Assembly (NCBI GenBank): GCA_934394595.1
Contig: CAKRRX010000007.1
Span: 1-39,923 of the forward strand
Length of the DNA stretch: 39,923 nucleotides
Direction: 5' to 3'
From: an uncultured Blautia sp.
GTDB taxonomy: Bacteria > Bacillota > Clostridia > Lachnospirales > Lachnospiraceae
A program made the position numbers and the translations under genes. How positions within the stretch are numbered: position 1 is the stretch's first letter; each line of letters begins with the position of its first letter. Shown piece by piece: positions 1-8,744 of this stretch. The notes under the pieces were generated by a model. The model searched no databases and was not told the DNA's origin. It saw only the letters and a program-made list of their open reading frames with translations.

Positions 1-82
1 ACATAGACTCACACCTAACCTCCCTCCAGTTGTAGATTGTGCTAAAATACAACTGTCTGGGTATTTTTCTTGCACGATTATT

Positions 83-112
83 ATTATATATCATACCCTT
101 GTAATTCGTCAA
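83..112 (-). promoter_or_regulatory. Promoter reading out of the left edge
   Basis: On the minus strand TTGACG (107-112) and TATAAT (83-88) are 18 bases apart. Downstream, GGGAGG at 19-24 is followed after 6 bases by a GTG at 10-12 that opens a frame (M-S-L-C) running off the window. The gene after alaS in Firmicutes is often ireB, but four codons are too few to identify it. No GC-rich terminator is visible between alaS and this promoter, so alaS transcripts may also read into the next gene. Confidence 0.6.
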
Positions 113-163
113 CATCTTTTGGTTTAATTTTACAAAAAATTTTGACAAATTTTTCTGGAATTT

Positions 164-2803
164 TTAGTGAATCTGTCCTTCCAGGATTCCGGCAACTGCT
201 TCAATTGCCTCACCGGCCTTCTCCGGATTCTTTCCGCCGGCCTGAGCCATATTCGGACGTCCACCGCCGCCACCGCCAACAATGGCAGCCACTGCCTTGA
301 TCAGGTTTCCTGCATGAGCACCTGCCTTCTGTGCAGAATCGGTAGCCATTGCAAGAAGATTTACCTTGCCCTCATTCACAGCAGCAAGGACCACGACACC
401 CTCGCCCAGCTTTTCTTTGAGCTGGTCACCAAGATCACGAAGACCGTTCATGTCAACGCCCTCTACCTTGGCAGCAAGAAGCTTCACGCCTTTCACTTCT
501 ACAACCTGATTCATAACATCACCAAGAGCTCCCTGGGCAAGCTTGCTCTTCAGAGACTCATTCTCGCTGGAAAGAGCCTTCACCTCACCCTGAAGGTGTG
601 CAATCTTCTCTAACATTTCGGAAGGATTGGTCTTCAAAGCCTTTGCAGCCTCATGAAGGAGTGCCTCCTGTTTCTTATAGTATTCCAAAACTCCATTGCC
701 TGTCAAGGCTTCGATACGGCGAACACCTGCAGCGATACCGGACTCAGATACGATCTTAAACAGCATAATAGAGCTTGTATTTGCAACATGGGTACCACCA
801 CAAAGTTCTTTGGAGAAGTCACCCATGGATACCACACGTACCTTCTGGGAGTATTTCTCACCGAACAGCGCCATAGCACCTGATTTCTTTGCTTCCTCAA
901 CATCCATGACGTCAGTATGAACATCCAGTCCAGCCTGGATCTGCTCATTTACCAGATTCTCTACTTTCTCGATTTCCTCTGGTGTCATAGCAGTAAAATG
1001 AGCAAAGTCGAAACGAAGTCTGTCAGCAGTTACAAGAGATCCCTTCTGCTCAACATGAGAACCAAGAACTTCTTTCAGGGCTTTCTGAAGAAGATGGGTC
1101 GCACTGTGATTCTTCTCGATATCTTTTCTTGCTGCTGTATTTACTTTCAGGGAAACAGTCTCTCCCTTGGAGAGCATACCGGATTCCATATGTCCTACAT
1201 GACCGAATTTACCACCGCGGAGCTTGATGGTATCTTCCACAACAAATTTACCATTTGCAGTCTCGATAACGCCAGTGTCTCCAACCTGTCCACCCATGGT
1301 AGCGTAGAATGGTGTTTTCTCTACGAAAATAGTACCCTTCTGACCTTCCATAAGGGAATCTGCGATTTCAGTCTCTGTAGTGAGAACAGTAACCGGAGAC
1401 TCAAAGGAAAGATGATCGTATCCAACAAATTCTGTAGTAACAGAAGTATCGATCTGGTCATATACAGTCGCATCAGCTCCCATATAGTTGGTTACTTCAC
1501 GGGAAGAACGCGCTTTTTCTCTCTGCTCATCCATAGCAGCTTTAAAGCCATCCTCGTCAATCTCGTAGCCCTTCTCCTCAAGGATCTCCTTTGTCAGATC
1601 AAGAGGAAATCCATAAGTGTCATATAATTTAAATGCATTCTCACCGGAAAGAGTCTTCTCTCCGGCTGCATTCATAGCCTCTTCCATATCAGCCAGGATA
1701 CGAAGTCCCTGGTCGATGGTCTTGCCAAACTGGTTCTCCTCATTGGTAAGGACATTGAAGATAAACTCTTTCTTCTCTTCCAGTTCCGGATATCCGTCCT
1801 TGGATCCGGAAATAACCTCTGCACTTAAAGTAGCAAGGAAGTTGCCCTGGATTCCAAGAAGTCTTCCATGTCTTGCGGCACGGCGGATCAGACGACGAAG
1901 TACATAGCCACGGCCCTCGTTGGTAGGCATGATACCATCAGAAATCATGAATGTAGCGGAACGGATATGGTCTGTGATCAGACGGATGGAAACGTCATCC
2001 TCATGATGTATGCCGTACTCTTTGCCTGAAATCTTGCTTACCAGATTACGAAGGGAACAGATAGTATCTACATCGAAAATGGAATCTACGTCCTGGACAA
2101 CAACTGCCAGACGCTCAAGTCCCATACCTGTATCAATATTCTTCTGTTTCAGAGTAGTGTAATTGCCGTTTCCGTCATTCTCAAACTGGGTAAATACGTT
2201 ATTCCATACTTCCATGTAACGGTCACAGTCACAGCCTACTGTACATCCTGGCTTACCACAGCCATATTTCTCTCCACGGTCATAATAGATCTCTGAACAC
2301 GGACCGCAAGGACCTGCACCATGCTCCCAGAAATTATCCTCTTTGCCAAATTTGAAAATACGCTCTGCCGGGATTCCAACCTCTTTATTCCAGATGTCAA
2401 AAGCCTCATCATCCTCCAGGTATACAGATGGGTAAAGACGGTTGGCATCCAGTCCGACTACCTCTGTGAGGAACTCCCAGGACCAGTGAATGGCTTCCGT
2501 TTTAAAATAATCTCCAAAAGAGAAGTTTCCAAGCATTTCAAAGAAGGTACCGTGACGTGCAGTCTTACCTACATTCTCAATATCACCTGTACGGATACAT
2601 TTCTGACAGGTACTGACTCTTGTACGAGGCGGCTTCTCTGCTCCTGTAAAATATGGTTTCAGCGGTGTCATACCTGCGTTGATCAGCAGGACACTTTTAT
2701 CTCCCTGTGGAACCAATGGAAAGCTTTTCATAACAAGATGTCCTTTGCTCTCCATGAAATCCAGAAACATTTTTCGAAGCTCGTTTACTCCGTATTTCTT
2801 CAT
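164..2803 (-). CDS. alaS: Alanine--tRNA ligase
   Basis: Cytoplasmic class II synthetase that charges tRNA-Ala with alanine and hydrolyses mischarged Ser/Gly-tRNA-Ala. The 879-residue length is normal for bacterial AlaS. The N-terminal catalytic region carries RVSTCQKCIRTGD (62-74) and a Cys-rich insert CGKPGCTVGCDC (182-193). The editing domain has the metal ligands HSATH (H566, H570) and CGGTH (C668, H672). The C-terminal oligomerisation/C-Ala domain ends in a GGGGGGRPNMAQAGG stretch typical of the family. I start at MKKYGVNEL because GGAGGAG lies just upstream of it; the reading frame continues 27 codons further up without a ribosome site. It has its own consensus promoter and, unlike tyrS, no T-box leader. 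Confidence 0.98.
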   Translation of the reverse strand: MKKYGVNELRKMFLDFMESKGHLVMKSFPLVPQGDKSVLLINAGMTPLKPYFTGAEKPPRTRVSTCQKCIRTGDIENVGKTARHGTFFEMLGNFSFGDYFKTEAIHWSWEFLTEVVGLDANRLYPSVYLEDDEAFDIWNKEVGIPAERIFKFGKEDNFWEHGAGPCGPCSEIYYDRGEKYGCGKPGCTVGCDCDRYMEVWNNVFTQFENDGNGNYTTLKQKNIDTGMGLERLAVVVQDVDSIFDVDTICSLRNLVSKISGKEYGIHHEDDVSIRLITDHIRSATFMISDGIMPTNEGRGYVLRRLIRRAARHGRLLGIQGNFLATLSAEVISGSKDGYPELEEKKEFIFNVLTNEENQFGKTIDQGLRILADMEEAMNAAGEKTLSGENAFKLYDTYGFPLDLTKEILEEKGYEIDEDGFKAAMDEQREKARSSREVTNYMGADATVYDQIDTSVTTEFVGYDHLSFESPVTVLTTETEIADSLMEGQKGTIFVEKTPFYATMGGQVGDTGVIETANGKFVVEDTIKLRGGKFGHVGHMESGMLSKGETVSLKVNTAARKDIEKNHSATHLLQKALKEVLGSHVEQKGSLVTADRLRFDFAHFTAMTPEEIEKVENLVNEQIQAGLDVHTDVMDVEEAKKSGAMALFGEKYSQKVRVVSMGDFSKELCGGTHVANTSSIMLFKIVSESGIAAGVRRIEALTGNGVLEYYKKQEALLHEAAKALKTNPSEMLEKIAHLQGEVKALSSENESLKSKLAQGALGDVMNQVVEVKGVKLLAAKVEGVDMNGLRDLGDQLKEKLGEGVVVLAAVNEGKVNLLAMATDSAQKAGAHAGNLIKAVAAIVGGGGGGRPNMAQAGGKNPEKAGEAIEAVAGILEGQIH

Positions 2804-2891
2804 TTCAATTCTCCTCCTACGCAATAAAGAAGTGCATTCCTCTTCTATCACAGCGGCTCCCCACTGTATCCGGAATGCTTGCATAGTTTAT

Positions 2892-2920
2892 ATGATAGCA
2901 TATAACTTTATTACGGTCAA
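2892..2920 (-). promoter_or_regulatory. alaS promoter
   Basis: TTGACC (2915-2920), a 17-base spacer and TATCAT (2892-2897) on the minus strand, about 90 bases before the alaS ATG. The leader is too short for a T-box and lacks the T-box core sequence. Confidence 0.75.
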
Positions 2921-2939
2921 AATATTTTTTCACGTTTCA

Positions 2940-2976
2940 GGGACCAAAGTCGCTGCATGAGCCTGACTTTGGTCCC
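2940..2976 (-). terminator. Hairpin between tyrS and alaS
   Basis: A 12-bp perfect stem (GGGACCAAAGTC at 2940-2951 with GACTTTGGTCCC at 2965-2976) and a 13-base loop lie just after the tyrS stop codon. On the minus strand no clean U-run follows, while the plus strand has CCCCCTTTT. It is probably the tyrS terminator, but may be only partly efficient. Confidence 0.5.
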
Positions 2977-2986
2977 CCTTTTGATC

Positions 2987-4216
2987 TTATTTTGCAAATA
3001 CTTTGTTGAATTTCTTCTTTCCTCTTTTCAGAACTACACCGTCACCTGTCAGTGCGTCTTTGGAAAGAACAGCTTTTATATTGGTTTCTTTTTCGCCGTC
3101 AACAGATACACCGCCCTGCTCAATAGCTCTTCTTCCCTCAGAACGGGTGGTGACCAGAGCAGCTTTCACAAGGAGACTGATCAGGTCGATATTGCCTTCC
3201 TCGTCAAAATCCTCAGCTGCAAGCTCAGTAGTTGGCATATGCTCAGTGTCTGCTCCGCCTGCAAAAAGTGCCTTTGCTCCTGCTTCCGCTTTCTTTGCTT
3301 CCTCAGTTCCGTGAACAAGTTCGGTAAGCTGATATGCCAGGATCTCTTTTGCTTTATTCAGCTGGCTTCCTTCCCATTTCTCCATCTCCTGGATTTCTTC
3401 CAGCGGAAGGAAGGTGAGAAGCTTCATACACTTAATAACATCTGCATCATCCACATTTCTCCAATACTGATAGAAATCGAATGGAGAAGTCTTGTCTGGA
3501 TCAAGCCATACAGCACCGGACTGTGTTTTACCCATTTTCTTGCCTTCGGAATTCAGAAGAAGAGTGATAGTCATGGCATAGGCATCCTTGCCCAGCTTAC
3601 GGCGGATCAGCTCTGTACCGCCAAGCATATTGCTCCACTGGTCGTCACCGCCAAACTGCATATTGCAGCCGTATTTCTGATACAGCATGTAGAAGTCATA
3701 GCTCTGCATGATCATATAGTTAAATTCCAGGAAGCTTAATCCTCTTTCCATACGCTGCTTGTAGCACTCGGCAGTAAGCATACGGTTTACGGAAAAGTAG
3801 GGGCCAACCTCACGTAAAAGTTCTACATAGTTCAATCCCATCAGCCAGTCTGCATTGTTTACCATAAGTGCCTTGTCATCGGAAAAGTCGATAAAACGTT
3901 CCATCTGTTTCTTGAAGCAGTCAATGTTGTGCTGGATGGTTTCCTTTGTCATCATCTGACGCATATCGGTTCTTCCGGATGGGTCACCGATCATACCGGT
4001 TCCACCGCCAAGAAGGGCGATAGGTCTGTTTCCTGCCATCTGCAGACGTTTCATCAGGCAAAGCGCCATGAAGTGTCCTACATGGAGGCTGTCTGCGGTA
4101 GGGTCAAATCCGATATAGAAAGTTGCCTTTCCGTTATTTACCATTTCTTTGATCTCATCTTCGTCTGTCACCTGGGCGATCAGGCCTCTGGCTTTGAGTT
4201 CTTCCCAAACTGTCAT
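2987..4216 (-). CDS. tyrS: Tyrosine--tRNA ligase
   Basis: Class I synthetase that activates tyrosine and charges tRNA-Tyr. Over 409 residues it shows the HIGH-type signature HVGH (45-48), the tyrosine/ATP pocket around [15 protein letters not shown] (70-84), [10 protein letters not shown] (187-196) and the KMSKS-type loop KMGKT (227-231). A C-terminal S4-like RNA-binding domain follows ([20 protein letters not shown]). Two in-frame ATGs lie close together: AGGAGG at 4225-4230 is only 2 bases from the first (4222) but 8 bases from the second (4216), so I take the second. Expression is controlled by the T-box leader directly upstream. Confidence 0.98.
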   Translation of the reverse strand: MTVWEELKARGLIAQVTDEDEIKEMVNNGKATFYIGFDPTADSLHVGHFMALCLMKRLQMAGNRPIALLGGGTGMIGDPSGRTDMRQMMTKETIQHNIDCFKKQMERFIDFSDDKALMVNNADWLMGLNYVELLREVGPYFSVNRMLTAECYKQRMERGLSFLEFNYMIMQSYDFYMLYQKYGCNMQFGGDDQWSNMLGGTELIRRKLGKDAYAMTITLLLNSEGKKMGKTQSGAVWLDPDKTSPFDFYQYWRNVDDADVIKCMKLLTFLPLEEIQEMEKWEGSQLNKAKEILAYQLTELVHGTEEAKKAEAGAKALFAGGADTEHMPTTELAAEDFDEEGNIDLISLLVKAALVTTRSEGRRAIEQGGVSVDGEKETNIKAVLSKDALTGDGVVLKRGKKKFNKVFAK

Positions 4217-4230
4217 ATTCATTTCCTCCT

Positions 4231-4278
4231 AAAAATAAAAATGCCCGGTTCCTCTGTCCCTTTAGGACGAGAACCGGG
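4231..4278 (-). terminator. T-box terminator of tyrS
   Basis: On the minus strand CCCGGTTC and GAACCGGG form the lower stem and GTCC/GGAC the upper stem, followed by CATTTTTATTTTT. The 5' arm overlaps the region next to the T-box core, so terminator and antiterminator are mutually exclusive, as in other T-box leaders. Confidence 0.9.
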
Positions 4279-4684
4279 TCCCGCGATACCACCTAAATTT
4301 ACAGAAAGCTCGCACTTCCTGCCTCGATAAGTGACGGTACCAAATGAATCCTGCCATATCTCCAGACCATAAATCACAGCCTGAATAAGTCCGGATCACA
4401 AATTGGAATGATCACCCCGGCATGATAACGTATGCCACTCCGTTGCAGCCTACTGGATCTCCGCTGTCCCCTCCTGCAAAAACTGCACAGCCTCTTCCGC
4501 TGACAGGTTCTCTACATGGATGCAGATCTCGTTTGGTGCAAAGCTCCGGGATGTATTCACTTAAGGAATACGCAGTTCCTCCTGCGCTCCACCTGGGGTC
4601 TGTACATGCGCCTCTCACCAGCCGGCAGCTCTCTGTATGCTCTCCCAAGGCTACTTGTTCCCTTCAAAGCCTTTCTCACTGTAC
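4231..4684 (-). promoter_or_regulatory. Tyrosine T-box riboswitch leader of tyrS
   Basis: The ~450-base untranslated leader of tyrS senses uncharged tRNA-Tyr and allows readthrough of a terminator. The conserved T-box core AGGTGGTATCGCGGG (4280-4294, minus) includes the UGGU that pairs with the tRNA acceptor end. Stem I features are visible: an AAGTAGCC element near the 5' end, AGAGAGCTGCCGGCTGGTG as a typical terminal-knob segment, and the specifier context GTGAATACAT (4551-4560), where UAC (4553-4555) is a tyrosine codon followed by a purine. The 3' end folds into the competing terminator at 4231-4278. It fills the gap between the MutS-like gene and tyrS; open frames here on either strand are shadows. 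Confidence 0.93.
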
Positions 4685-4689
4685 TAGCA

Positions 4690-4718
4690 AGTATACAAAG
4701 CCATGCTGTTTTTGTCAA
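4690..4718 (-). promoter_or_regulatory. tyrS promoter
   Basis: Perfect TTGACA (4713-4718), 17-base spacer and TATACT (4690-4695). Transcription would start near 4683, giving a leader of about 470 bases to the tyrS ATG. Confidence 0.88.
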
Positions 4719-4744
4719 GAAGATCGTCTTTTTTCTTTCACAAC

Positions 4745-6517
4745 TTACTGTGATAAAGTATCCCATACCCCGTTCTTCTCAAAATCTGCGGCAGCCCCTC
4801 TGGCACCTTTCACGATCTTCGGGTCATATCCCAGCATATCCAGAAGCTGGATCGCATTTCGTGATGTGGCGCGTCCTTTCTGAAGAATATAGGAAAATAC
4901 TACCTCTTTTTCCCGCACTTCTTCCTCAAAATGGTAATTCTCATATAAAGAATCCAGAATATAAGAAAGCTCAATGTCATGAGTGGCTGCAAAAGGTAAA
5001 ACCCAGGCTTTTCTCAGTGCTGCCAGGATCCTTGAAGAGGCTGCTATCCGCTCTATAGTATTGGTTCCTCTTAAAACCTCGTCGATAATGCAAAGAAGAG
5101 GCTCCGGCTTTTTGCTTTCCTCCAGGATCCGTTTCAGGGATTTGATTTCCACAATGAAATAACTTTCTCCGCTTTCAATATCATCCCGAAGTGCCATGGA
5201 TGTCATTACCTTCAGAAATGGCGCCTGATAGAGGGAACAGGTGCAGGTTCCAAGGGTCTGCGCCAGTATACTGTTTATCGCCACATTTTTAAGAAAAGTA
5301 GATTTACCGGAGGCATTGGAACCTGTCACCAGGGTTCCCCCGGATACCTGAAAGCTGTTGGCTACTGCCTCTTCAAGAAGCGGATGATAGAGATCCTCCA
5401 CTTTCATGGTAACCGGTGCCAATATCCCCTTTTCTTTACCCTGATTTTCAAACCTTTCTGTAGAAGCTTCCAGTTTTCTCCCTTCATATACCCAGTCTGT
5501 AAACTTTGGCTTACACCACAAGGCAAGAAGCTTCCGAAAAGAGGCAATGGAAATACAGGCATCCAGTTCTCCAATATTATCAATAAGCTTCATAATGGAA
5601 TCTGATTTTCCCTGAACCTCCTTCAAAAGTCCGTTGTACACCAGGATGTCCACATGGGTAAGCATACGGATATATTCCATCACGATCTGGGAGGGATCTC
5701 CTCCATCTGTATTTTTGCTGGTGAGAAAAAACGCTTTGTGTCTCAGACCAGCAAAGGCTTTTTTGCCTTCTTCAATGGCCTCCATCTGCTTTCTCACCTC
5801 AGGCCATTTTACTGTTTTCATCTCTTCTGCCACAGAAAGCATTCGAAGAAGATGGGCAAAACAGTCCAGATAAGCCTCGATGAGTTTTCTGTCATTACCA
5901 GCGTAATAGATTGTGATATTTACCACCATCAGGATCAGGAAAGTAAAAAATCCCACAACTGGATTCCAGGGCAGAAGCACAGCCAGATTCAGCACCAGAA
6001 GCACAAGCATAAATCCGTGGATCCCGGTTTTTACCTTGGGGGAACTGTTCAGCGCCAGCACCGTATCAGACAGTGAATGCAGTCTTGTTTTTCCCACCTG
6101 GCAAAGAAGCATCTGCATTTCTTCCCTCTCTTTTTCATGGGCGGAAAAAAATTCTACCAGTTCTTCCCGTTCTTCCAGCTCCTCCCTGGAAAACAGAGGG
6201 CGTCTCATCATATCATAAAGAACATCTTCTCCCGGCGAGGAAATGGTCTTATTCACCATCCGGTACAGCCGGTCCATGTCCAGATCATTCCAGGTAATAT
6301 CATCAATGGTGAATCCTTCTGTTTCTCTTCTTCGAAAATAGTGGGAAATCTGCTCTATTTCACCAGCCTCATACTGTCTTTTTGAAGGCTCTCCCCAGCT
6401 TTTTCGTATTCTTTCCAGAAAGCGCTTTTTCATCTTGTGATTTTCATAAAGGATCCATAAAACAAATAGCAGGACAACGCCTGCTATTGTCAGGATCACA
6501 GATAAATTGGGATTCAT
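4745..6517 (-). CDS. MutS-family ATPase, membrane-anchored, no mismatch-recognition domain
   Basis: 590 residues. The C-terminal third is a MutS-type ABC ATPase: Walker A GSNASGKST (399-407), Walker B LLCIIDEVLRGT (474-485), and TSRNAIQLL (551-559) near the end. The N-terminal mismatch-binding and connector domains of MutS and the Smr nuclease of MutS2 are absent. Instead there are hydrophobic segments at about 5-25 and 168-205, suggesting membrane anchoring, with a helical region between and after them resembling the MutS core/clamp. The start is set by AAGGAG, which overlaps the stop codon of the upstream hydrolase gene (11 bases apart), so the two are probably co-transcribed. Such MutS-related proteins are common in Clostridia. 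Their function is unknown to me; mismatch repair is unlikely. Confidence 0.85.
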   Translation of the reverse strand: MNPNLSVILTIAGVVLLFVLWILYENHKMKKRFLERIRKSWGEPSKRQYEAGEIEQISHYFRRRETEGFTIDDITWNDLDMDRLYRMVNKTISSPGEDVLYDMMRRPLFSREELEEREELVEFFSAHEKEREEMQMLLCQVGKTRLHSLSDTVLALNSSPKVKTGIHGFMLVLLVLNLAVLLPWNPVVGFFTFLILMVVNITIYYAGNDRKLIEAYLDCFAHLLRMLSVAEEMKTVKWPEVRKQMEAIEEGKKAFAGLRHKAFFLTSKNTDGGDPSQIVMEYIRMLTHVDILVYNGLLKEVQGKSDSIMKLIDNIGELDACISIASFRKLLALWCKPKFTDWVYEGRKLEASTERFENQGKEKGILAPVTMKVEDLYHPLLEEAVANSFQVSGGTLVTGSNASGKSTFLKNVAINSILAQTLGTCTCSLYQAPFLKVMTSMALRDDIESGESYFIVEIKSLKRILEESKKPEPLLCIIDEVLRGTNTIERIAASSRILAALRKAWVLPFAATHDIELSYILDSLYENYHFEEEVREKEVVFSYILQKGRATSRNAIQLLDMLGYDPKIVKGARGAAADFEKNGVWDTLSQ

Positions 6518-6527
6518 CCGCTTCTCC

Positions 6528-7910
6528 TTATACCCAGTCCACGAAAAATGTGTGGTCTTTATAGGTCTCATATTTTACTTTGTTAAAATTCAACGGCTGC
6601 TTCCAGAAAGCATAGGTCATCATGAAATACTTATAATTGAAATCTGCCGCCTTGGTTCCGGCTACCTTTCGAGGAGTACCGTTCTGTACATAAGCATAAT
6701 AGCTGTCCAGAGCCTGCTGTGCTGCTGTATAAGCACTTGCACGGTCATCAAACTGGCCATTGAGACGTTTCAGCAGATTGCCGTTAGTCACTACGGAATA
6801 CTGTGGAAAAGTGGTTCCCTGATACAGTACATAGCGTACACTGGACGGAAAATCCTGGTCAAGAGTTCTGTTCAGGATGCAAAGGGCAACCGCCTTCATT
6901 CCTTCAATCCCCTGATCTCCGCCCTCTGCTTCGCAGACAGCTGCAAGGATATCCAGATCAGATTTGGTTCCGTCTGCGATTCCAGGGTGCTTGTTGAACT
7001 CTTTCATAATCGTGAAATTGCGTCCGTGCTTCTCATCATACCAGGTAAAGGTAATGCCGCTTCCATTATCTGTTCCGGTATTACTACCTGTGCCTGGCTT
7101 CTCTGTGGCTACACCATTTGCATCAAAAGTGTAAGTCTTTCCGCCAACAGAGGCAGTGGTGCTTACATACATCACGCCATTGCTGCCAAAATAATAGTTC
7201 TTTCCATCCAGGCTCAGCCAACCGGTCTGTGCCTTACCATCGGAAGTGCTGAAATAATAGCGCTTGGTACCAACCTTTCCAAACCCTTTCTGATAACGAA
7301 CACCAGATGTCTTGGAAAAATAATAAATACTGCCCTCTATTTCTTTCAGGCCAGTATACATCAGGCCATTTCCCGGATCGAAATATCTGGTATTCTTCTT
7401 TGAGTCTGTAAACCATCCGGTAAGCATCACACCATTACTCTTAAAATAGCGCTTCTGTTTTTTGGAGTTGGTCATCCACCCCTTGGCCATAGCACCACTT
7501 CCGCTGGTAAAGTAGTATTTGTTCTTGCCAAGTGTAAGCCAGCCACGGACCATCTTACCATCTTTCTTTTTAAAGTATCTGGTAGTACTTCCGCTTTTTA
7601 CAAAACCTGTCAGCATCACTCCCTTACCCTTGGTAAAGTAGCGGATCTTCTTCCCCTTGCTGTCTGTCTGCCAGCCTTTGATCTGGACACCGGTCTTTTT
7701 ATTAAAATAATATTTCTTTCCTTTCAGAGTCAGCCAGCCTTTGTGCTTGGCGCCATTTGCTTTTATGTAATAGGTCTTTCCGTTTATAGTCCTAAATCCG
7801 GCTTTGGCAGCCTGGACTTCTGTTGACATAGCAGGGATTGCAAGCAATACGAGCAAAAGCAGCAAACAGGTGACAGCACTTTTGAAGCCGTTCGTCTTTT
7901 CTTTTTTCAT
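6528..7910 (-). CDS. Secreted cell-wall hydrolase: choline-binding-like repeats plus SleB-type domain
   Basis: 460 residues. A signal peptide (basic start, hydrophobic core 14-26, cleavage near VQAAKA) is followed by about ten ~20-residue repeats of the GW..dGk.YYF.k.G type (38-270), the cell-wall/choline-binding repeat family. A Gly/Thr/Asn linker comes next, then a C-terminal hydrolase of the SleB/Hydrolase_2 family (about 316-460) with CEAEGGDQGIEGMKAVALCILNR spanning 326-348, where a catalytic Glu is expected (E327 or E329). Family members cleave peptidoglycan, as in spore cortex germination or wall turnover. It has its own promoter at about 8.03 kb. The repeats suggest attachment to wall polymers of vegetative cells more than a spore-specific role, but that is inference. 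Confidence 0.9.
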   Translation of the reverse strand: MKKEKTNGFKSAVTCLLLLLVLLAIPAMSTEVQAAKAGFRTINGKTYYIKANGAKHKGWLTLKGKKYYFNKKTGVQIKGWQTDSKGKKIRYFTKGKGVMLTGFVKSGSTTRYFKKKDGKMVRGWLTLGKNKYYFTSGSGAMAKGWMTNSKKQKRYFKSNGVMLTGWFTDSKKNTRYFDPGNGLMYTGLKEIEGSIYYFSKTSGVRYQKGFGKVGTKRYYFSTSDGKAQTGWLSLDGKNYYFGSNGVMYVSTTASVGGKTYTFDANGVATEKPGTGSNTGTDNGSGITFTWYDEKHGRNFTIMKEFNKHPGIADGTKSDLDILAAVCEAEGGDQGIEGMKAVALCILNRTLDQDFPSSVRYVLYQGTTFPQYSVVTNGNLLKRLNGQFDDRASAYTAAQQALDSYYAYVQNGTPRKVAGTKAADFNYKYFMMTYAFWKQPLNFNKVKYETYKDHTFFVDWV

Positions 7911-8012
7911 AGCGTTTCCTCTCCATTTCTTTCCCGAAACTGATTCCTTCCGGTATTTGTCGAGTTATGTCATTTTTGTGTCAATCTTTACAAAAATATT
8001 AAATTTTAATTT

Positions 8013-8041
8013 ATTATAGCGAAATATCTCTTTTCTGTCAA
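8013..8041 (-). promoter_or_regulatory. Promoter of the SleB-type hydrolase gene
   Basis: TTGACA (8036-8041), 17-base spacer and TATAAT (8013-8018), a perfect sigma-A consensus. It leaves a leader of roughly 95 bases before the ATG at 7910. Confidence 0.88.
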
Positions 8042-8109
8042 CTGATTTGTCACACACTCCATGTCCTGCCCATATGATGAAGTGTAAATAATTTCTGGAG
8101 GTTTCAGAC

Positions 8110-8406
8110 ATGAGTGATTTAGCTGCTACAAATTGCGGCTGCGGTGAGGAAAGATCCGGATGTGGATGCAACAATTGTGGTTGCGGCAACTGTGGCTGTG
8201 ACAACAGCTGTGGATGCGGACTGTCCTCTTTTGGAAACGGTTCCTGCGGATGTAACATCCTGTGGATCATCATTCTTCTGTGTGCCTGCGGCAATGGCCT
8301 TGGATGCAACAACGGATGTAATGGATGTGGAAACGGAGACAGCTGCTGGATCATCATTATCCTCCTGCTTCTTTGCGGTGGATGTGGAAACGGCTGCGGA
8401 TGCTGA
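8110..8406 (+). CDS. Small Cys/Gly-rich protein ("high-cysteine chorion-like" type)
   Basis: 98 residues with 22 cysteines, mostly as CGC and GCG units, broken by two short hydrophobic runs (WIIILL at about 52-57 and WIIIILLLL at about 80-88). It has a good ribosome site (CTGGAGG, 8 bases before ATG) and ends in a strong terminator. There is no signal peptide. Similar proteins occur in Clostridia under names such as chorion-class high-cysteine protein, and some Cys-rich proteins of Firmicutes are spore-coat components; neither gives a proven function. The antisense frame on the minus strand is Pro/His-rich because of the repeated Cys/Gly codons and is a shadow. Confidence 0.85.
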   Translation: MSDLAATNCGCGEERSGCGCNNCGCGNCGCDNSCGCGLSSFGNGSCGCNILWIIILLCACGNGLGCNNGCNGCGNGDSCWIIIILLLLCGGCGNGCGC

Positions 8407-8419
8407 TCTAAAATGCTTT

Positions 8420-8453
8420 GGGGCAGAAGGGGTTCTCCCTTCTGTCCCTTTTT
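8420..8453 (+). terminator. Terminator after the Cys-rich gene
   Basis: 12-bp stem (8420-8431 with 8437-8448, one G-U), five-base loop, then TTTTT. It lies 14 bases after the stop codon. Confidence 0.9.
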
Positions 8454-8464
8454 ATATACCTGTA

Positions 8465-8653
8465 TTATTTTGAAAAATCAGACAGCTGTTTTTTTCTGGC
8501 ATTATCTTTCCAGGTCTTTTTTTCAAAATCATTGGCACTGGATTTCTCCATATCTTCCAGGCTTTGCTTTCCTTTCTTTTTTCCTTGTTTTTCTCTCACA
8601 CATTCTAAATCCAGCTCATAAATTGCATTTCCTTCTATGATCAGTTTTTCCAT
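8465..8653 (-). CDS. Hypothetical 62-residue charged protein
   Basis: Starts MEKLIIEGNAIYELDLECV and continues into a very Lys/Glu-rich tail with no hydrophobic segment. AGGGAG is 8 bases before the ATG at 8653 and only 2 bases from the ATG at 8659, so the later start is preferred. It is convergent with the Cys-rich gene (its stop is 12 bases past that gene's terminator) and divergent from the 8745 gene. The first ~18 residues resemble a short beta-rich opening, the rest looks disordered. I do not recognise a family with known function. Confidence 0.6.
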   Translation of the reverse strand: MEKLIIEGNAIYELDLECVREKQGKKKGKQSLEDMEKSSANDFEKKTWKDNARKKQLSDFSK

Positions 8654-8744
8654 TTTCATCGCTCCCTTCTCTATAGAATATGTCAAACAACATCCGTCCG
8701 TCATATTTTAATAATAAAATCATAAACTAAAAAAGGAAGTCCCT

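Noticed and set aside
70..300. Plus-strand open frame of 76 codons
   Set aside because: Antisense to the alaS C-terminus, no ribosome site, no recognisable product.
2804..2986. Possible T-box for alaS
   Set aside because: No T-box core or specifier-type structure; the hairpin there lies before the alaS promoter and fits the end of tyrS.
7100..7810. Repetitive DNA in the hydrolase gene as a possible repeat array
   Set aside because: Repeats are at protein level (GW…YYF units) inside an intact gene and diverged in DNA; no spacer/repeat structure.
7965..8357. Pro/His/Gln-rich minus-strand frame of 130 codons
   Set aside because: Mirror of the Cys/Gly codons of the 8110 gene; low complexity, no ribosome site.
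8700..8729. Sigma-E/K-like promoter (GTCATATT, 13 bases, CATAAACTA) before the 8745 gene
   Set aside because: The implied transcript start would fall within the ribosome site, leaving it out or truncated.
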